The notes below the pieces were generated by a model, which was not told where the DNA came from, did not search any database, and was given only the letters and a program-made list of their open reading frames with translations. 64,000 nt of DNA. Source: Cyanophora paradoxa (Eukaryota > Glaucocystophyceae > Cyanophorales > Cyanophoraceae). The translations under genes and the position numbers were made by a program. Of the stretch, positions 46,539 through 59,000 are shown piece by piece. Position 1 is the stretch's first letter. Every line of letters starts with the position of its first letter. The DNA is taken from positions 52,598-116,597 of the forward strand of contig QPMI01000258.1 in assembly GCA_004431415.1 (NCBI GenBank), given 5' to 3'.

Positions 46539-49500
46539 ATGGACAAGCTTGTGAGCGACCCCCCGGCTCGTTTGTAACGCGCTGAACTGCTCGCAGATCC
46601 CGCTCATCAATAGTCTCCAAGATGTCTTGTGAGTCCTCCTGCCGCTGGCCGCGGCGCGCGAATTCGGCGACGCAGAACGCGCTAACATCACTTCGCAGTG
46701 CCCATCTTGGACTGACTTTCATCGACCTGCCGCAAATCGCGGTGCGCGGGTTTGCGTTCCACCTGAGCGCGCCCACCTGAAAGTCGAGCCACTCGTTCCG
46801 CCGTTCTCGTAGGTCGTCGGAGCCCAGTCTAGCGGCAAGTCTAGGTGTGTTTCTCGCCGCCGACCCCTCGCTCGTCCAGCGCCCGACCGCCCCGCAGTGT
46901 GCTCGAGAATGTCGTCGGCATCGATTTCCTTCCGCGTGGGTCCGGCATCGGTATGTCAGAAGTAGTTGTAGAGCGCGCTCCTGGTGTCGGTTGACCTGTC
47001 GCTCCGCAGTCACTCGCCGCCCTCTCGTTCTCCAGCTGTACAATCAGCCGGGGAGCGGTATGCGCGCTTAAATCGCATGCGCTCGATGCTTTCATTCATA
47101 GCTTGCGTCGCTCAGAGGAGTATGCCGAGTTCTTGCATGCCCCGGGCCGAAAGTGGTACAACTTCGAGGAGGTCCGCCAGGAAATCGTCGCGGATACTGA
47201 TCGCAAGACCGGCGGCAACCTCGGTATCTCTAATGATCCCATCAATCTGAAAATCTACTCGCCCAATGGTACGTTCGCGCTCCGCTTGTGATTTGATCCG
47301 CTCATTCTTTCGCCTCCCAGTTGTTAACCTTACGCTTGTCGATCTTCCTGGGCTGACGAAAGTGCCCGTCGGTGCGTGGGGGACCTTTACGCATCGCGCG
47401 GGCTTCTTGCTCACACACGCAAAGGGAACCAGCCTGCGGACATCGACCAGCAAATTCGCAACATGGTGATACACCACATTTCCAAGAAGAACACCATTAT
47501 TCTGGTCCGTTGGACAGTTTTCCAGGTCTCTGCTGTGAGCTGAACTCCGTGCAGGCCGTCACTGCCGCCAACACCGATCTTGCCAACTCCGACGCGCTCC
47601 AGCTCGGCAAGCAGGTCGACCCCGAGGGTGCTTTTCTACTCTTTGACCCTCTTTTCTTTCTTCGAGCTCACTTCTGTCGCAGGCGACCGCACTGTCGGCG
47701 TGCTGACGAAGCTGGACCTGATGGACCAAGGGACGGACGCCGGGGACATTCTCTCCGGGAAGACCCTGCCCCTCAAGCGCGGCTACATCGGCATCGTCAA
47801 CCGCAGCCAGAAGGACATCAACGACCGGCGCAGCATGGCCAACGCGAGGCAGAAGGAGCTCGAGTACTTCCACTCGCACCCCGTGTACAACCAGATGATG
47901 CACTGCTGCGGCACCTCCGTTCTCTCGACCAATCTGAACAAGGCACGCCGCCCGCCTCTCGCCCGAAACCTACGCTCCTGACCGCCCCCGCCTCGCAGAT
48001 CCTCATCCAGCACATCAAGACGAACCTGCCGGAGATTCGGCGTACCGTCGAGACCAAGCTGGACTCTGTGATGAAGGAGCTGGACGAGCTGGGCGGCCCT
48101 CGCTCCGATGACAAGGTCGGCCCCCGGCGCTCAGGGCTCCTCCCCGGCACCCTCTCACGAAACCGTCCTCTTAGAAAACGGAGCTGGTCAAGCTGCTGAA
48201 GAAGTATGCGAACGAGTTCCGTGCGGTGATCGAGGGCAAGTCCCAGGAGGTGTGGCTGACGAGCGGCGAGCTGTGCGTGCCCCCCCGCCCCGCCCTCCCG
48301 CGCCGCTGGCGGCGAGCCCCGCCGCAGGAAGGGAGGGGCGCGCATTCGTTACATCTTCACGGACATCTTCGTGCCCGCCATCCAGGAGCTCAACCCGCTC
48401 GAGGGCCTGAAGGACGAGGGTCCGCCCTGTCCATCCGGGGGTCCGGCGGGCGGCGCTGAGGGGCCTTGGGGGCAGAGATCATCAACGTGATCCGGAACGG
48501 GGCGGGCGTGAGCGGCGTGGGGACGATGCTGGTGCCGCGGATCGTGATCTCGCTGATCCAGCGGACGCTGGCGCGGTTCAAGGACCCGAGCCAGGAGTGC
48601 ATCAAGCTGGTGCGGGACGAGCTGCTCAAGATCTCGACGATGTGCGGGACGAAGCCGCTCTCCCGCTACGAGGACCTGCGCTCCGCCGTCCTCAACGAGG
48701 TCACCAACTACCTCAACCAGCAGTACACCCTCTGCCTCACCAAGGTCAACAACATCATCGAGATGCAGATGTCCTTCATCAACCTCGGTCCGCCCCGCCC
48801 GCCGCCCCGCCCTCGCCCGCGCCGCCCCCGCGCGCCCCTCTCTGACGTCAGGGCAGAGCACCCGGAGTGCCAGCGGGTGATCATGGCGATCAACCAGGAC
48901 CCGTCGCTGCTGACCAAGAAGGACGGCTTCTTCAAGAAGACCGAGAAGTTCGTCAAGAGCATCGTGCGCCCCGCCCCGCCCCGCCCCGCCGGCGACGCGC
49001 GCCCCGCCGACGCGCCCTGCAGCCGGTGCCCGACGTGGGGAAGAAGGACATCTCGCGGGAGACGAACGCGGTGAACCCAAGCGAGTCGCAGCGGAACCTG
49101 GCGGGGCAGACCAAGGCCGGCTGGCTTGAGAAGCAGGGCGCCAACTTCAAGGGGTGGAAGAAGCGCTACTTCCTGTACGACGGGACGCACTTCCACTGGT
49201 TCAACACCGACCAGAAGGGCGAGAAGGCCCGCGGCTCGCTCCCCATGCGGGACGCCCAGGTCCGCGAGGTCAACGGCAAGGACGGTGCGCCCCGCCGAGG
49301 CCCCCGCGCGCGCCCGCCCGCCCGCCGGGCGGCGCCGACCGACGCGGCGCAGGCTTCGTGTTCAGCGTCCGGACGCGGGAGCGCGAGATGTCGCTCCGCG
49401 CCGACACCGACAAGGAGCGCCGCGAGTGGGTCGCCCTCCTCAGCGCCTCCGGCCAGCCAGTGCGTCTTGCGCAGCGCCGCCCGCCCCGCCCCGCTGCGGG

Positions 49501-51131
49501 CGGCGCCGAGCGGTGCGCAGCTGCAGGACGAGCAGAAGGACGAGGAAGACGAGGAGGCAAAGCGGAAGGCGGACAAGGACAAGAAGAAGAAGGAGAAGGA
49601 GGAGGAGGAGGAGCGCGAGCGCGAGGAGAAGGAGCGTGAGAAGCGGGAGAAGAAGGGCCAGGGCCCGGACCCCTCGAAGATGTTCGGGGGCCAGTTCACG
49701 CAGCCGCCGAAGCCCGTCCGCAAGGTGGTCAACTACAGCGGCGGCTCGTCGGGCCCGACGAAGCGGCAGCCGCGGCGGCGCGGGGGCAGCCTCCTCGCCC
49801 GCTACCCCGTCCCCGAACACCTCCAGATCCACCTTCCCGACGTCCGCTGCCCCTCCAGCCCCTCCCGGGGCCCGCCATCCCGCTGACCCCCGCCCCGCAG
49901 GTCCCCTACTCAATCCGCCCGCCCGTCGCCCAGCGCGAGCTGCAGATGCTCGCCACCGCCAGTGCGCCCCGCCCCGCCCTCCGTGCTCAAGGCGGCCCGG
50001 CGCCTATACGAATGGGCGCGCAGAGGCGCAGCTGGGGGCGTACTTCCACGTGGTGCGGAAGATCGTGCGGGACTTGGTGCCCAAGTCGGCGATGAACTTC
50101 ATGGTGAACGAGGCCAAGCTCGGCATGTCCTTCCTCGTCGGTGTCATGTCCGCCAAGGCGAGCCCGCCCCCGCCCGCCCCGCCCGAGCCCTCCCCCCACC
50201 GGCTGACGATCCGCGCAGGACAACCTGGACGAGCTGATGCGCGAGTCGTCGGCGATCGCGGCGCAGCGGGACAAGCTCGACCAGCAGCTGAAGGCGCTGC
50301 AGCGTGCGCAGAAGATCCTGCAGGAGGCGCAGAACCTCGACGAGGGCTCCGTCGCCTCCGGCATGAAGAAGCTCGACCTCCCGCCCCCGGGCTCCCTCCC
50401 CTCCTTCCCCGCCCCCTCCCCGCCCACCTCCTTCTCCGCCCCGCCCACCTCCGCCCCGCCCCTCCCCGCCCGCCCCGCCGCCCCCGCCGGGCCGGGCTTC
50501 TTCCCGGGCAGCCAGCCGGCGCCGGGGCCCCCGTCGCCGCCGCGGCCGCGCCGGCGCCGGGAGGCTTCGGCTTCCCGCAGGCGGCCCCCGCCGCGCCGGC
50601 GCCGGGCTACCCCGGCTTCCCCGGGCGGCGCCGGGGCAGCCGAACCCCTTCTTCGCGGCGCAGCAGGCGGCGCAGCAGGCGGCGCAGCAGGCCGGCCAGC
50701 AGGCAGTGAACACGGCGGCGGCGGTGGGCACGCAGGCGGCGGCGGCGCACCTCGCGGCGCAGTACGGCCTGCCGCAGGGGGCGGCGTCGGCGGCGGCGTC
50801 GGCGGCGACGCCGGCGGTGGCGAACGCGATGACCAACGCGGCGGCGGCGGCGATCGCGTCGAAGCCCAACCCGGCCGCCTACCTCTCCTCCATCCCCGGC
50901 GGGGTCACCCTCCCCACCTCCTCCTCCCCCACCGGCGTCCGCCCGGGCTCCCCCGAGACGCCCACGGGGGCGGCCGGCGCCAAGCCCACCGACTGGATGT
51001 CCATGTTCGCCTCGGCGCGGGGCGCGGCCGGCGGTCCTGCCGTCACCAAGTCCCCCTCCATCCCGGAGGCGCTCAGCAAGAACACGCCGGCGGCGCCCGC
51101 CATGCCCTCCTTCCCCTTCATGAAGAAGTGA
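46539..51131 (+). CDS. Dynamin with PH domain, DRP2-like
   Basis: Classical-dynamin or plant DRP2-type GTPase for vesicle scission. ATG 46539 gives [19 protein letters not shown] over three tiny exons, then [20 protein letters not shown] (G1), [36 protein letters not shown] (G3, about 47330) and [18 protein letters not shown] (G4, about 47700). The stalk ([35 protein letters not shown]) ends near 48990. A PH domain follows: [36 protein letters not shown] and [20 protein letters not shown] (49115-49460). Next is a Lys/Glu-rich helix (about 49540-49665), then the [23 protein letters not shown] (50035-50160) and an Ala/Gln- and Pro-rich tail ending PSFPFMKK at 51131. The order G-stalk-PH-GED-Pro tail is complete. 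The KE-rich helix between PH and GED is unusual. Confidence 0.95.
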
Positions 51132-51407
51132 GGGCCCGGCCCCGGCCCCGGCGCGGCCCAGCGCCCCGCCCCTGTACAATTCCCACCGGCCAGCCGTGTA
51201 GACTAGCCGCTCCCCATGTGTTACCCTGCATGTACAACCACACACGAATTCGAACCGATCGCATTGCCCAGTGTGTGCATGCGCATCGTGCATGTGGCAT
51301 GCATGGGTCCTATTCGAATTGTGCAGAAACAACAGAACTACGAAGACAGCGGTATATGCAGCGGTTACTTACGGGCGGGGCTTCGAGCGTCAATCGCGAT
51401 CGCGGGG

Positions 51408-54400
51408 TCAGAGGTCGGCGCGGAAGGCGCAGTCGAAGTCGGCCTCCGCCGCGTCCTCAGCGAGCGCCCCGCACTCTTCCTCCTCCAGCGCCCCCAGCTG
51501 CGCACCCGCCCCCGCCGCCGCTCGCTCCGGCGCGGGGCGGCGAGGGCGGGGCGGGGCCGCGCACCGGCAGGCCGCCGGCCTCGCACGACTCGACGAGGGC
51601 GTAGCGCGTCTCGTACATGTCCTGCCGCGCCCGTCAGGCTGCAGTCATTCTGAGCGCGCTGGGGGAAGGCGCGCACGAGGTAGCGCGGGGTGGCCGGCAC
51701 GAGGTCGGCCGCGGCCCCGCTGCGCGTGGGGTGAGGGGCGCTGCCGGGGGCGAGTGGCGGGGCGGGGAGAGGCGGGGCGGACGGGGCGAAGGCGGCGGGG
51801 CCGGGGAGGGCGGGGGCGGAGGCGGCGTGGAGGATGCCGTCGGCGTCGAGGGCCTCGTCGAGGACCTGCAGGGCCCCCGCCTCCAGCTGGAAGACCGGGT
51901 AGCTCGCCGGCTCCGCCGACAGGTGCTTGATCCGCACCACGCCTGCACCCCCCCGCCCCGCACGCTCGCAGGAGGAGGCGGGCGGGGCGGGGCGGGGCCG
52001 CACGGGTGCCGGAGCTGTGGTCGCCGAAGGAGAAGAAGGGGCGCGACTGGATGACGACCGGCGTGCACGTCGCCGCCTCGTGCACCTGCGCGGGGCCGGC
52101 CGCGTCGGCGCTGGCCGGACGCGGCGGGGGGGGCGGGGCGGGCGGACGGGGGCCGGGGTGCAGGCGGGCTGGGCCGGGGTGCAGACGGGCTCGCGGGGCA
52201 CGCAGGTCTGGGCAGCCTCCACGCGGCACGTCGGCCCGCACCCGTCGCCGCCGGCCCCGTTCCCGTCGTCGCCTGCCGCCCCGCGAGAATGAGAGGCGCT
52301 GCCTCGCCGCTCGCGGGGCGGCGCAGGCGGGAGGGGACAGGCGCCGCGCACACTCCTCGCCCCCGTTGCGGACGCCGTCGCCTGCGAAAGCGCGCGCCGG
52401 CGGGTCAGGGGCGGGGGCCCCGCGCCGTGCGGGGGGGCGCACCGCAGAAGGGGAGGCGGTGGCAGTCGTCGCCGCAGCGGCCGCCGCGGCTCCCGTTCGC
52501 CGGCTCCCCCTCGTCGCACTCCTCCCCCGTGTCCAGGATCTGGCAGCCGGCGCCGCCTCTCAGGCGGCGGGGCGGGGCGGGGCGGGGCGGGCGGGGCGGG
52601 CGGGGCGGACGGCGTTGCCGCAGGCGGGGATGTAGATGGAGCGGCAGTCGAAGGTGCAGGTGGAGCCGGCGGCGCCGTTCTTCTCCGCGCCGGCGTCGCA
52701 CGCCTCGCCGGCGTCCACCACCCCGTTCCCGCACCGCGCCACGTAGTCCGCCGCGCACTCGCTGCTGCACCCGCTGCGCCCCAGACGCGCCCCGTCAGCA
52801 CGCGCGCTCGAGCGAGTCGACAGGGTCCCGCCGGCACCTGTTCGGGACGCCGTTCGAGGGGCCCAGGTCGCAGTCCTGCCGGCCGGCGGTTGGGGGGATC
52901 AGGGCGGGGGCCCGGGCGGGGCCGCGCGGGGCGGGGGCAGGGGCGCGCCTCGCCCTCATCGACGACGCCGTTGCCGCAGTGGCCGACGTAGACGACGCGG
53001 CACGACGCCGAGCAGCTCGACCCGTGCGCCCCGTTCGCCGCCCCCAGGTCGCACCTGCGCCCCGCCGTCAGATCCGTATGCAACGGAGGAGCGAGCCGGC
53101 GCGAGGGCGCCGCACTCTTCGCCGCCCGTGCGGGTGCCGTCCCCTGCAGGGCCGTCGGTCAGTCGGGTCGGCCAGGCGGGGCCTGCTCCGCGGACGGCTC
53201 GGCACGAACCGCAGAAGGGGGCGACGCGGCACTCTGCGGAGCAGTGGCTCGTGGGCCGCCCGTTGAGCTCCCCCGAGTCGCACTCCTGCGGCCCGAGAGG
53301 GCGGGTCAGGGCTCAGAGGCGGCGCGCGCGCGGGCCGGCGCCGCCGGGCGACCTCGCTGCCGTTCAGCTTGCCGTCGCCGCCTGCCCCGCTCGTCAGCCG
53401 GCTCGAGCCGGGGCGGGGCGAAGGGCGCTCGTGGCTCACAGTAGGGGAGGCGGGAGCAGGTCTCCGAGCAGTGCGAGTTGGGGGCTCCGTTCTTCGGCCC
53501 CTCGTCGCTGCGGGGAGGCAGCCGGCGTGAGCGCTCCCCAGGTGACGCGAAGCGCAGCCGCGGGCAGGCGCGCGGAGCCGCACCAGAACTCGCCGTGGTC
53601 CAGCACTCCGTTCCCGCACTGCGGCACGTACGCCTGCCGGGCCAAGGGCGCCACGTCAGCCGACCGGCGGGGGCGGCGGCAGAGAGCGGGGCGGGGCGGG
53701 CCTTGTGGCAGTCGATGGCGCAGCCGGAGGAGGGCGCGCCGTTCTCGTCGCCCTTGTCGCACCTGCCGGGCCGGCTCGCGTCGGCCGGGGCGGGGGGAGC
53801 GCCGGCGCACGGGGCGCACTCCTCGCGGCCGTTTCGGATGCCGTCCCCGCCTGCCGCGGCCCTCAGCGACAGGAAGAGGAGGCGAGAGAGCGGGGGCGGG
53901 AGGGGCGGACAGTGGGGCGCCACCGTGCAGTCGGCGGTGCAGTGCGAGGGGCTCGCCGCCGTCCCGTTGAGCGCCCCGTCGTCGCCTGCCGCGCCCGTCA
54001 GCCGCCGGCGAGCGTCCCCGCGCCCTTCCCCTCGCCCTCCCGCTCACACTTCTCGGAGCCCGTCTTCAGCCCGTCGCCGCCTGCGCCGGCCCCGCGTGAG
54101 CGGGCGGCGCAGAAGAGGGGCCGGCGGGCCGGCGGGGGCGGACAGTAGCGCTCGAAGCGGCAGGCGGCGGAGCAGTGGCTCTCCGAGGCATCCGTCCCGT
54201 TGGCCGCCCCGTCGTCGCCTGCCCGCGCCCCGCGCTGTGAGCAGCTGCCGGCGCCGCGCTGGGGGAGGCGGCGCGTACACTCCTCGCCCTCCCCGAGGGC
54301 CCCGTCGCCGCAGTGCGGCATCACCGCGCACTCGGCGCTGCAGTGCGACGGGTTCTCCTCCGCGTCCCGGCTCCCGTTCTCGTGCCCCTCGTCGCACTCC

Positions 54401-55661
54401 TCCCCCTCCTCCACCCGCCCGTTCCTGCCCGTCCCCTCGAGCTGAGCTGGGCGGCCCGCCGGCGACCGAAACAGGCGGGGCCGGCGGGGCGCACCCGCAG
54501 GTCGGCTCGGGGGTGCACTCCTTGGTGCAGCCGGAGCCCTCCTCGCCGTTCTTCGCGCCGGCGTCGCTGCGCGCGGGGATCAGACACGCGGCCTCGGGCC
54601 GGCCACACACGCGCGCACCACTCCTCTCCCGCCGACACGATCTGCTCGCGAGGGTCAGCGCGCGGGGCGGAGGGGCGGGCGGGGCGGGGCGGGGCGGGGA
54701 CGGGCGGGGCGCGGACCTCGTCACCGCACCAGAGCTCGCGGGTGCAGTCGTGGCGGCAGTGCGACTCGGGGGTCGAGTTGTGCTCCCCGTCGTCGCAGTT
54801 CTCGCTCCCCTCCACGATCCCGTTCCCGCACACCGCGTTGCTCGGCTTGTTGATCACGCACCGGCCCGTGCGGCACTCCGTCTGCTCCACCGGCACCGAG
54901 AGCGCCGGCGCCGCCGAGGTGATGAGCGCCCCCTCCGGCCCCGACGAGACGGCGAGCGCGGGGAGCGGCATCGGCAGGTCGGGCGCCGCGCCGTTCGCCG
55001 CCGCCTGCGCCGTCGAGCCGCTGACCGAGTACGAGGCCCAGCCGCCGCTGTACTTGGAGACCACCGGGGTGAACGCCGTCGTGTACGCGCTGCGCTGCCG
55101 CGTCGGGGGCGGTGGCCAACGCGCGCGGGCGGGTGCGGAGGGCGCGAGGGCACCTGCCGCTGTAAACCGGCGGGCCGCTATAAAGGTCCGTCTCCTCGGG
55201 GAGGGGCGAGGGGGGCGGGGAGATGGAGACGCGGGCCGCCTCGACGGGCGTCGGTGAGGGCGGAGGAGATATAGTAACGCGGAACTGCGAGGTGCCGAAC
55301 GACGGCATCTCGCAGTCCTCCTCCTCCTCCTCCGCCGCCGGCGCCGGGGCCCTGACTGCCCACGGCAGGCGCATCGGCGGCGGCTTCACAAGCGTCTCGC
55401 TGAGCTTCAGCGCCGCAATCGCCACGTTGGCATCCCCTAGTACGAGCTTCTCGAAGTCGTCCACGGGCTCACCGGACTGCGCGGGGCGGCCGTCAACGAC
55501 TCGCGCAGCAGCCGTCAACGCGTCGGTGCCGCTAGGGGCGAGCGGGGTCGCGCGCGAGGTAGGTAACTCGACAGTATAAGCTGCAAGAAGACAAAGAGCT
55601 AAGTTGCTAGCTCGGCAGAACGGATCAGTGGTTTCTCCGAGAGACGTCGGCGCCGAATCAT
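51408..55661 (-). CDS. Large protein with Cys-rich DUF4215-type repeats
   Basis: Function unknown; such repeats usually occur in secreted or surface proteins. The N-terminal part, tentatively from ATG 55661, reads PVDDFEKLVLGDANVAIAAL and VSKYSGGWASYSVSGSTAQA, without a clear signal peptide. At least 14 repeat units then run from about 54870 to 52200, for example AVCGNGIVEGSENCDDGEHN, HCRHDCTRELWCGDE, GEECDEGHENGSR, HCSAECAVMPHCGDGALGEG, QECDSGELNGRPTSHCSAEC, ARCGNGVVDAGEACDAGAEK and DDGNGAGGDGCGPTCRVE. The CGNG...E.CD.G..N...C...C pattern is the myxobacterial-type DUF4215 repeat, here split by spliceosomal introns, so the gene is eukaryotic. A C-terminal domain (RYLVRAFPQ, YETRYALVESCEAGGLP) ends DFDCAFRADL at 51408. 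Exon junctions inside repeats are only partly resolved. Confidence 0.8.
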
Positions 55662-56068
55662 CGATCCACACCGCGCGGTCGCCGGAGAGTGGGGTGTGTC
55701 ATGTCGGTCTAGTTAGCATTGCCACAGTGATGCCCTTTCGTCCCAGACGCCCCGCGACTGGCTACCCCACAGCCGCCAAACAAACGCACCACCGCGACCA
55801 CCTCGGCGAGCACCGTGGGGACCTCATCCAGTCGGTCTTGGTGTCCCCGCATCGTCCCGAGGGGGTGGAGGCTGGTCGCTGCAGCAGCTGGAGAGCTCAC
55901 CGATGCACCGACACCTGCAGGGGGGTAGAGGACCATGCGAGGTTGGGAGGAGGTTGGAGACCACGGGCGGGGCATCGGAGCGCTCGCGTGCGGCTTGTGC
56001 GAACCAGCTGCAGCCCCTAGCGGGGGGTCGCGCAGCTTCTGCATCTTCGGGCAGTTACTTGCCTCGTC
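55662..56068. promoter_or_regulatory. Head-to-head intergenic region, Cys-rich gene / adenylyl cyclase
   Basis: About 400 bp of moderate GC between divergent starts. Promoters are inferred; no clear motif. A short upstream exon of either gene could lie here. Confidence 0.35.
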
Positions 56069-59000
56069 ATGCGGGGAGCGGTAACCGTCTCGCCTAGCTC
56101 GCCGGGCGCTTCTGTTGGGGAGGTTACGCCGGCGCTGCTTAGCTACCTCCCCGCCGGCATCCTAGCGAGCCCCGCAAGCTTGGAGCAGCTTGGCGCGCTG
56201 TCGCAGGGCGTGAAAGCCTCCAGCACAGTTCATTACGGCGCCGCGTTGCTTATCGATGGTGCGCGCTGCTTGCCGGAGGGCTGCTGCCGCGTCTGACGCG
56301 TCGCGCAGTTAAAGGCTTCTCCTCTCTCGCGCGCACCTTAGTAGCAGCCGATGCAGCGACGAGTAGCGAGAAGCTTACGAAGACTTTGTGTGCATATCTA
56401 AAGCGCGTACTCTGCGCGTTGCACGCGCGCGGCATGGACGTCCTGCTCTTCGCGGTAAGCCTGCCCGCCTGCGGCGACGCGCAAGTGCGGGGCCGGCTTC
56501 GACGCGGCTGGGCCGGCAGGGGGACTCGGTGCTGGCGTTCCTGCGGGCGGCGGACGAGGGGGCGCGGGCGCTGGCGGAGGCGGCGGGGGTGGCGGCGGAG
56601 GCGGCGTTGGAGGTGCGCGGGATCGCCTTCGAGAAGCGCGGACACCGGCTCGTCGCCCACACCGGCCTCGGCGCCGGCGAGCTCCGCCAGGTCCCCTCCC
56701 TCGCCCCGGCCGCCCCAGCCGCCGGGGCGGGGGTGACGGGGGCGGGGGCAGTACCTGCTGCGGGGGGCGGAGGGGCGGAGCCACGGGGTGTACGCGGGGG
56801 AGCTCGTGGCGCAGGTCTGCGAGGCCCAGCGCCGCTCCAGGGACGACCAGGTGCCCCCTCCCCGCGCCCTCTCCCGCCCCGCCCCCCGCGACACCCCGCT
56901 CCGGCAGGTCCTCCTCTCCCCCGCCGCCGCCGCCCTCCTCGCCCCCCGCTGCGGCCCCGGGCCGGCCCCCGACCCCTCCGGCCACCGCCTCCTGCTCTCT
57001 CTCGCCCCCACGGCCGCCCTTCCGCCGCTGGCGCCGGCCGGGGGCGGCAGTGCGAGTGCGGGGCGGTGCTGCCGACGGCGGCGGGCCCCGGGCCGGCGGC
57101 GGCGCTGCAGGGGTACGCGGCGGCAGTGGCGTCGCTGGCCCCGGGCCCCGTCGCCTCGGGCGAGGCCTCCGCCTTCTGGACCAACGAGATCCGTACCGTG
57201 CGCCCGCCCTCCCCACTGTCCCCGCGCCCCTGTGGATCGGCCGGAGCGGGGGCCTTCGAGTTGCCAGCCGGCCTGACGCCGGGGCGGGGCCAGATCTGGC
57301 TGGTCTTCGCCTCGTTCCCGGAGCTGGACGTGGAGCGGGGCGGGGAGGGGGCGCCCCCCGCCCCCGACTCCCTCCACTCCTCCTCGGGCACAGCTGGTGC
57401 CTGCCCCCGCCGGGGCCCTCTGAGGCGCCGGGGGCGGGGGCGTGACGCGGGGCGGGCAGGGGAGCTGGACGGGCGGCTGACGACGCGGCACGCGGCGCGC
57501 TTCGGGCAGGTCGTCCGCTCCCTCCACGCCGTCTGCGCCGAGTTCGGCGGCGGTGCCCCCCGCCCCCGAGCCCCCCTCCCCTCTCGCGCCCTGATGCCCT
57601 CTCGTGTGCCGCGGGGCAGCTGTTACGAAGTGCTGGATCGACGACAAGGGCGCCAGCGCGCTGCTCGCCTTCGGGACGCCGGCGGAGGCGGCCGCCGCGC
57701 GCCCCGGGGCGAGCATCGGGGAGGAGAACCACGCGGAGCGCGCCCTGCGCGCCGCCCTCGCCCTCGCCGCCTGGTTCCAGGCCGCACGCGCACCCCTCGC
57801 CTGCGGCGTGCGCCTCTCGTCCGCCCCGCGTCTGGTGCCTCGGGGGCTTGACGGGTCGGGGCGGGGCGTCAGATCGCGGGAGGCAGGACCTTCCGGGGCA
57901 CCCTCGGGGCGCCCTGCCGCCGCGAATTTGCTCTCATGGGTGGCGCTGTCATCCTCAGCGCGCGCCTCATGAGCGCCGCACGCGCCCTCGCCTCCGGCGG
58001 GGGGGCGTCGCAGCAGATCCTGTGCGACGCGGGGACGGCGGCGGCGGCGGAGGAGCGGGGCCGGCGGCTGCCGTTCCGCCTCGAGGCGATGCCCCCGGTC
58101 GAGTGCAAGGGCTTCGACGCCCCCGTCGCCGTCTTCCGGCCGGCCCCGGAGGCCCCCGACCAGGCCCCCGCCTCGGGGCCGGGCTCGGGGGACGAGGCCC
58201 CCGCGCCGGGCCCGGCTGCGGGGCGCTCGCTGTCGGCGTCGCTGGGGCCGCCGGGGACGCCGGGGCGCGCCGACCCTCGGAGACGACCGCGGGGCGGCCC
58301 TCCGGGCGCACCTCGTGGGGCGGCGGCGCCGAGGGGGCGCCCCCGCCCCAGTTCGGGCGGGAGGCGGAGCTCACCCGCGTCTCCGAGGCGATCGACGCCG
58401 CCTGCGCCGGACGCGGCGCCACCCTCTTCATCGAGGGCGAGCCGGCGCGCCCCGATCTCCCCGCCCCGCCCCGCCCCGCCCTCGCGCGCTCCTCGCTGCT
58501 GAAGGCGGGGCCGGGGCGCAGGGGACTGGGAAGACGGTGTTTGCGGGGGAGGTGCTGCGCGCCTGCGCCGCGCGCCGGGTCGCCGTGCTGCGCACCGAGG
58601 GCGACGGGGCCCGCGAGCCGGCGCCGCTCGCCGCCCTCGCCGCGCTCGTCGCCGGGCTGGCGGACGTGGCGCGGGGCGGGGCGGCCTTCGCGGCGGGCCT
58701 CGCGCAGCGCGGCCTGCTCCCCGAGGAGGACGCTCTCGCCCTCCACGCCCTCCTCTGCCCCCGTCCGCCCCCGCGCCCCCCGCCCCGCCCCTTCTCCCTC
58801 CCCTCCTCTCGTGACGCCGGGCCGCAGCGGAGGTCGAGGCTGTGCCCGTGCGGGGCGGCGTGTCGGGGGCGGGGTCGGACGAGGAGCAGCAGGGGCCGGG
58901 CTCGTACCGCGGGTGCCGCCCGCCCCGCGCCCCGCCCCGCCCCTGCCCTCAGCTGGGGGCAGGTCACGGACGTCGCTGCCGGGGGGCGCCCTCTTCGGGG

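Noticed and set aside
51408-55661. Bacterial contamination suggested by myxobacterial-type repeats
   Set aside because: The repeats are interrupted by the same GC-rich introns as the neighbouring eukaryotic genes, so the gene belongs to this genome.
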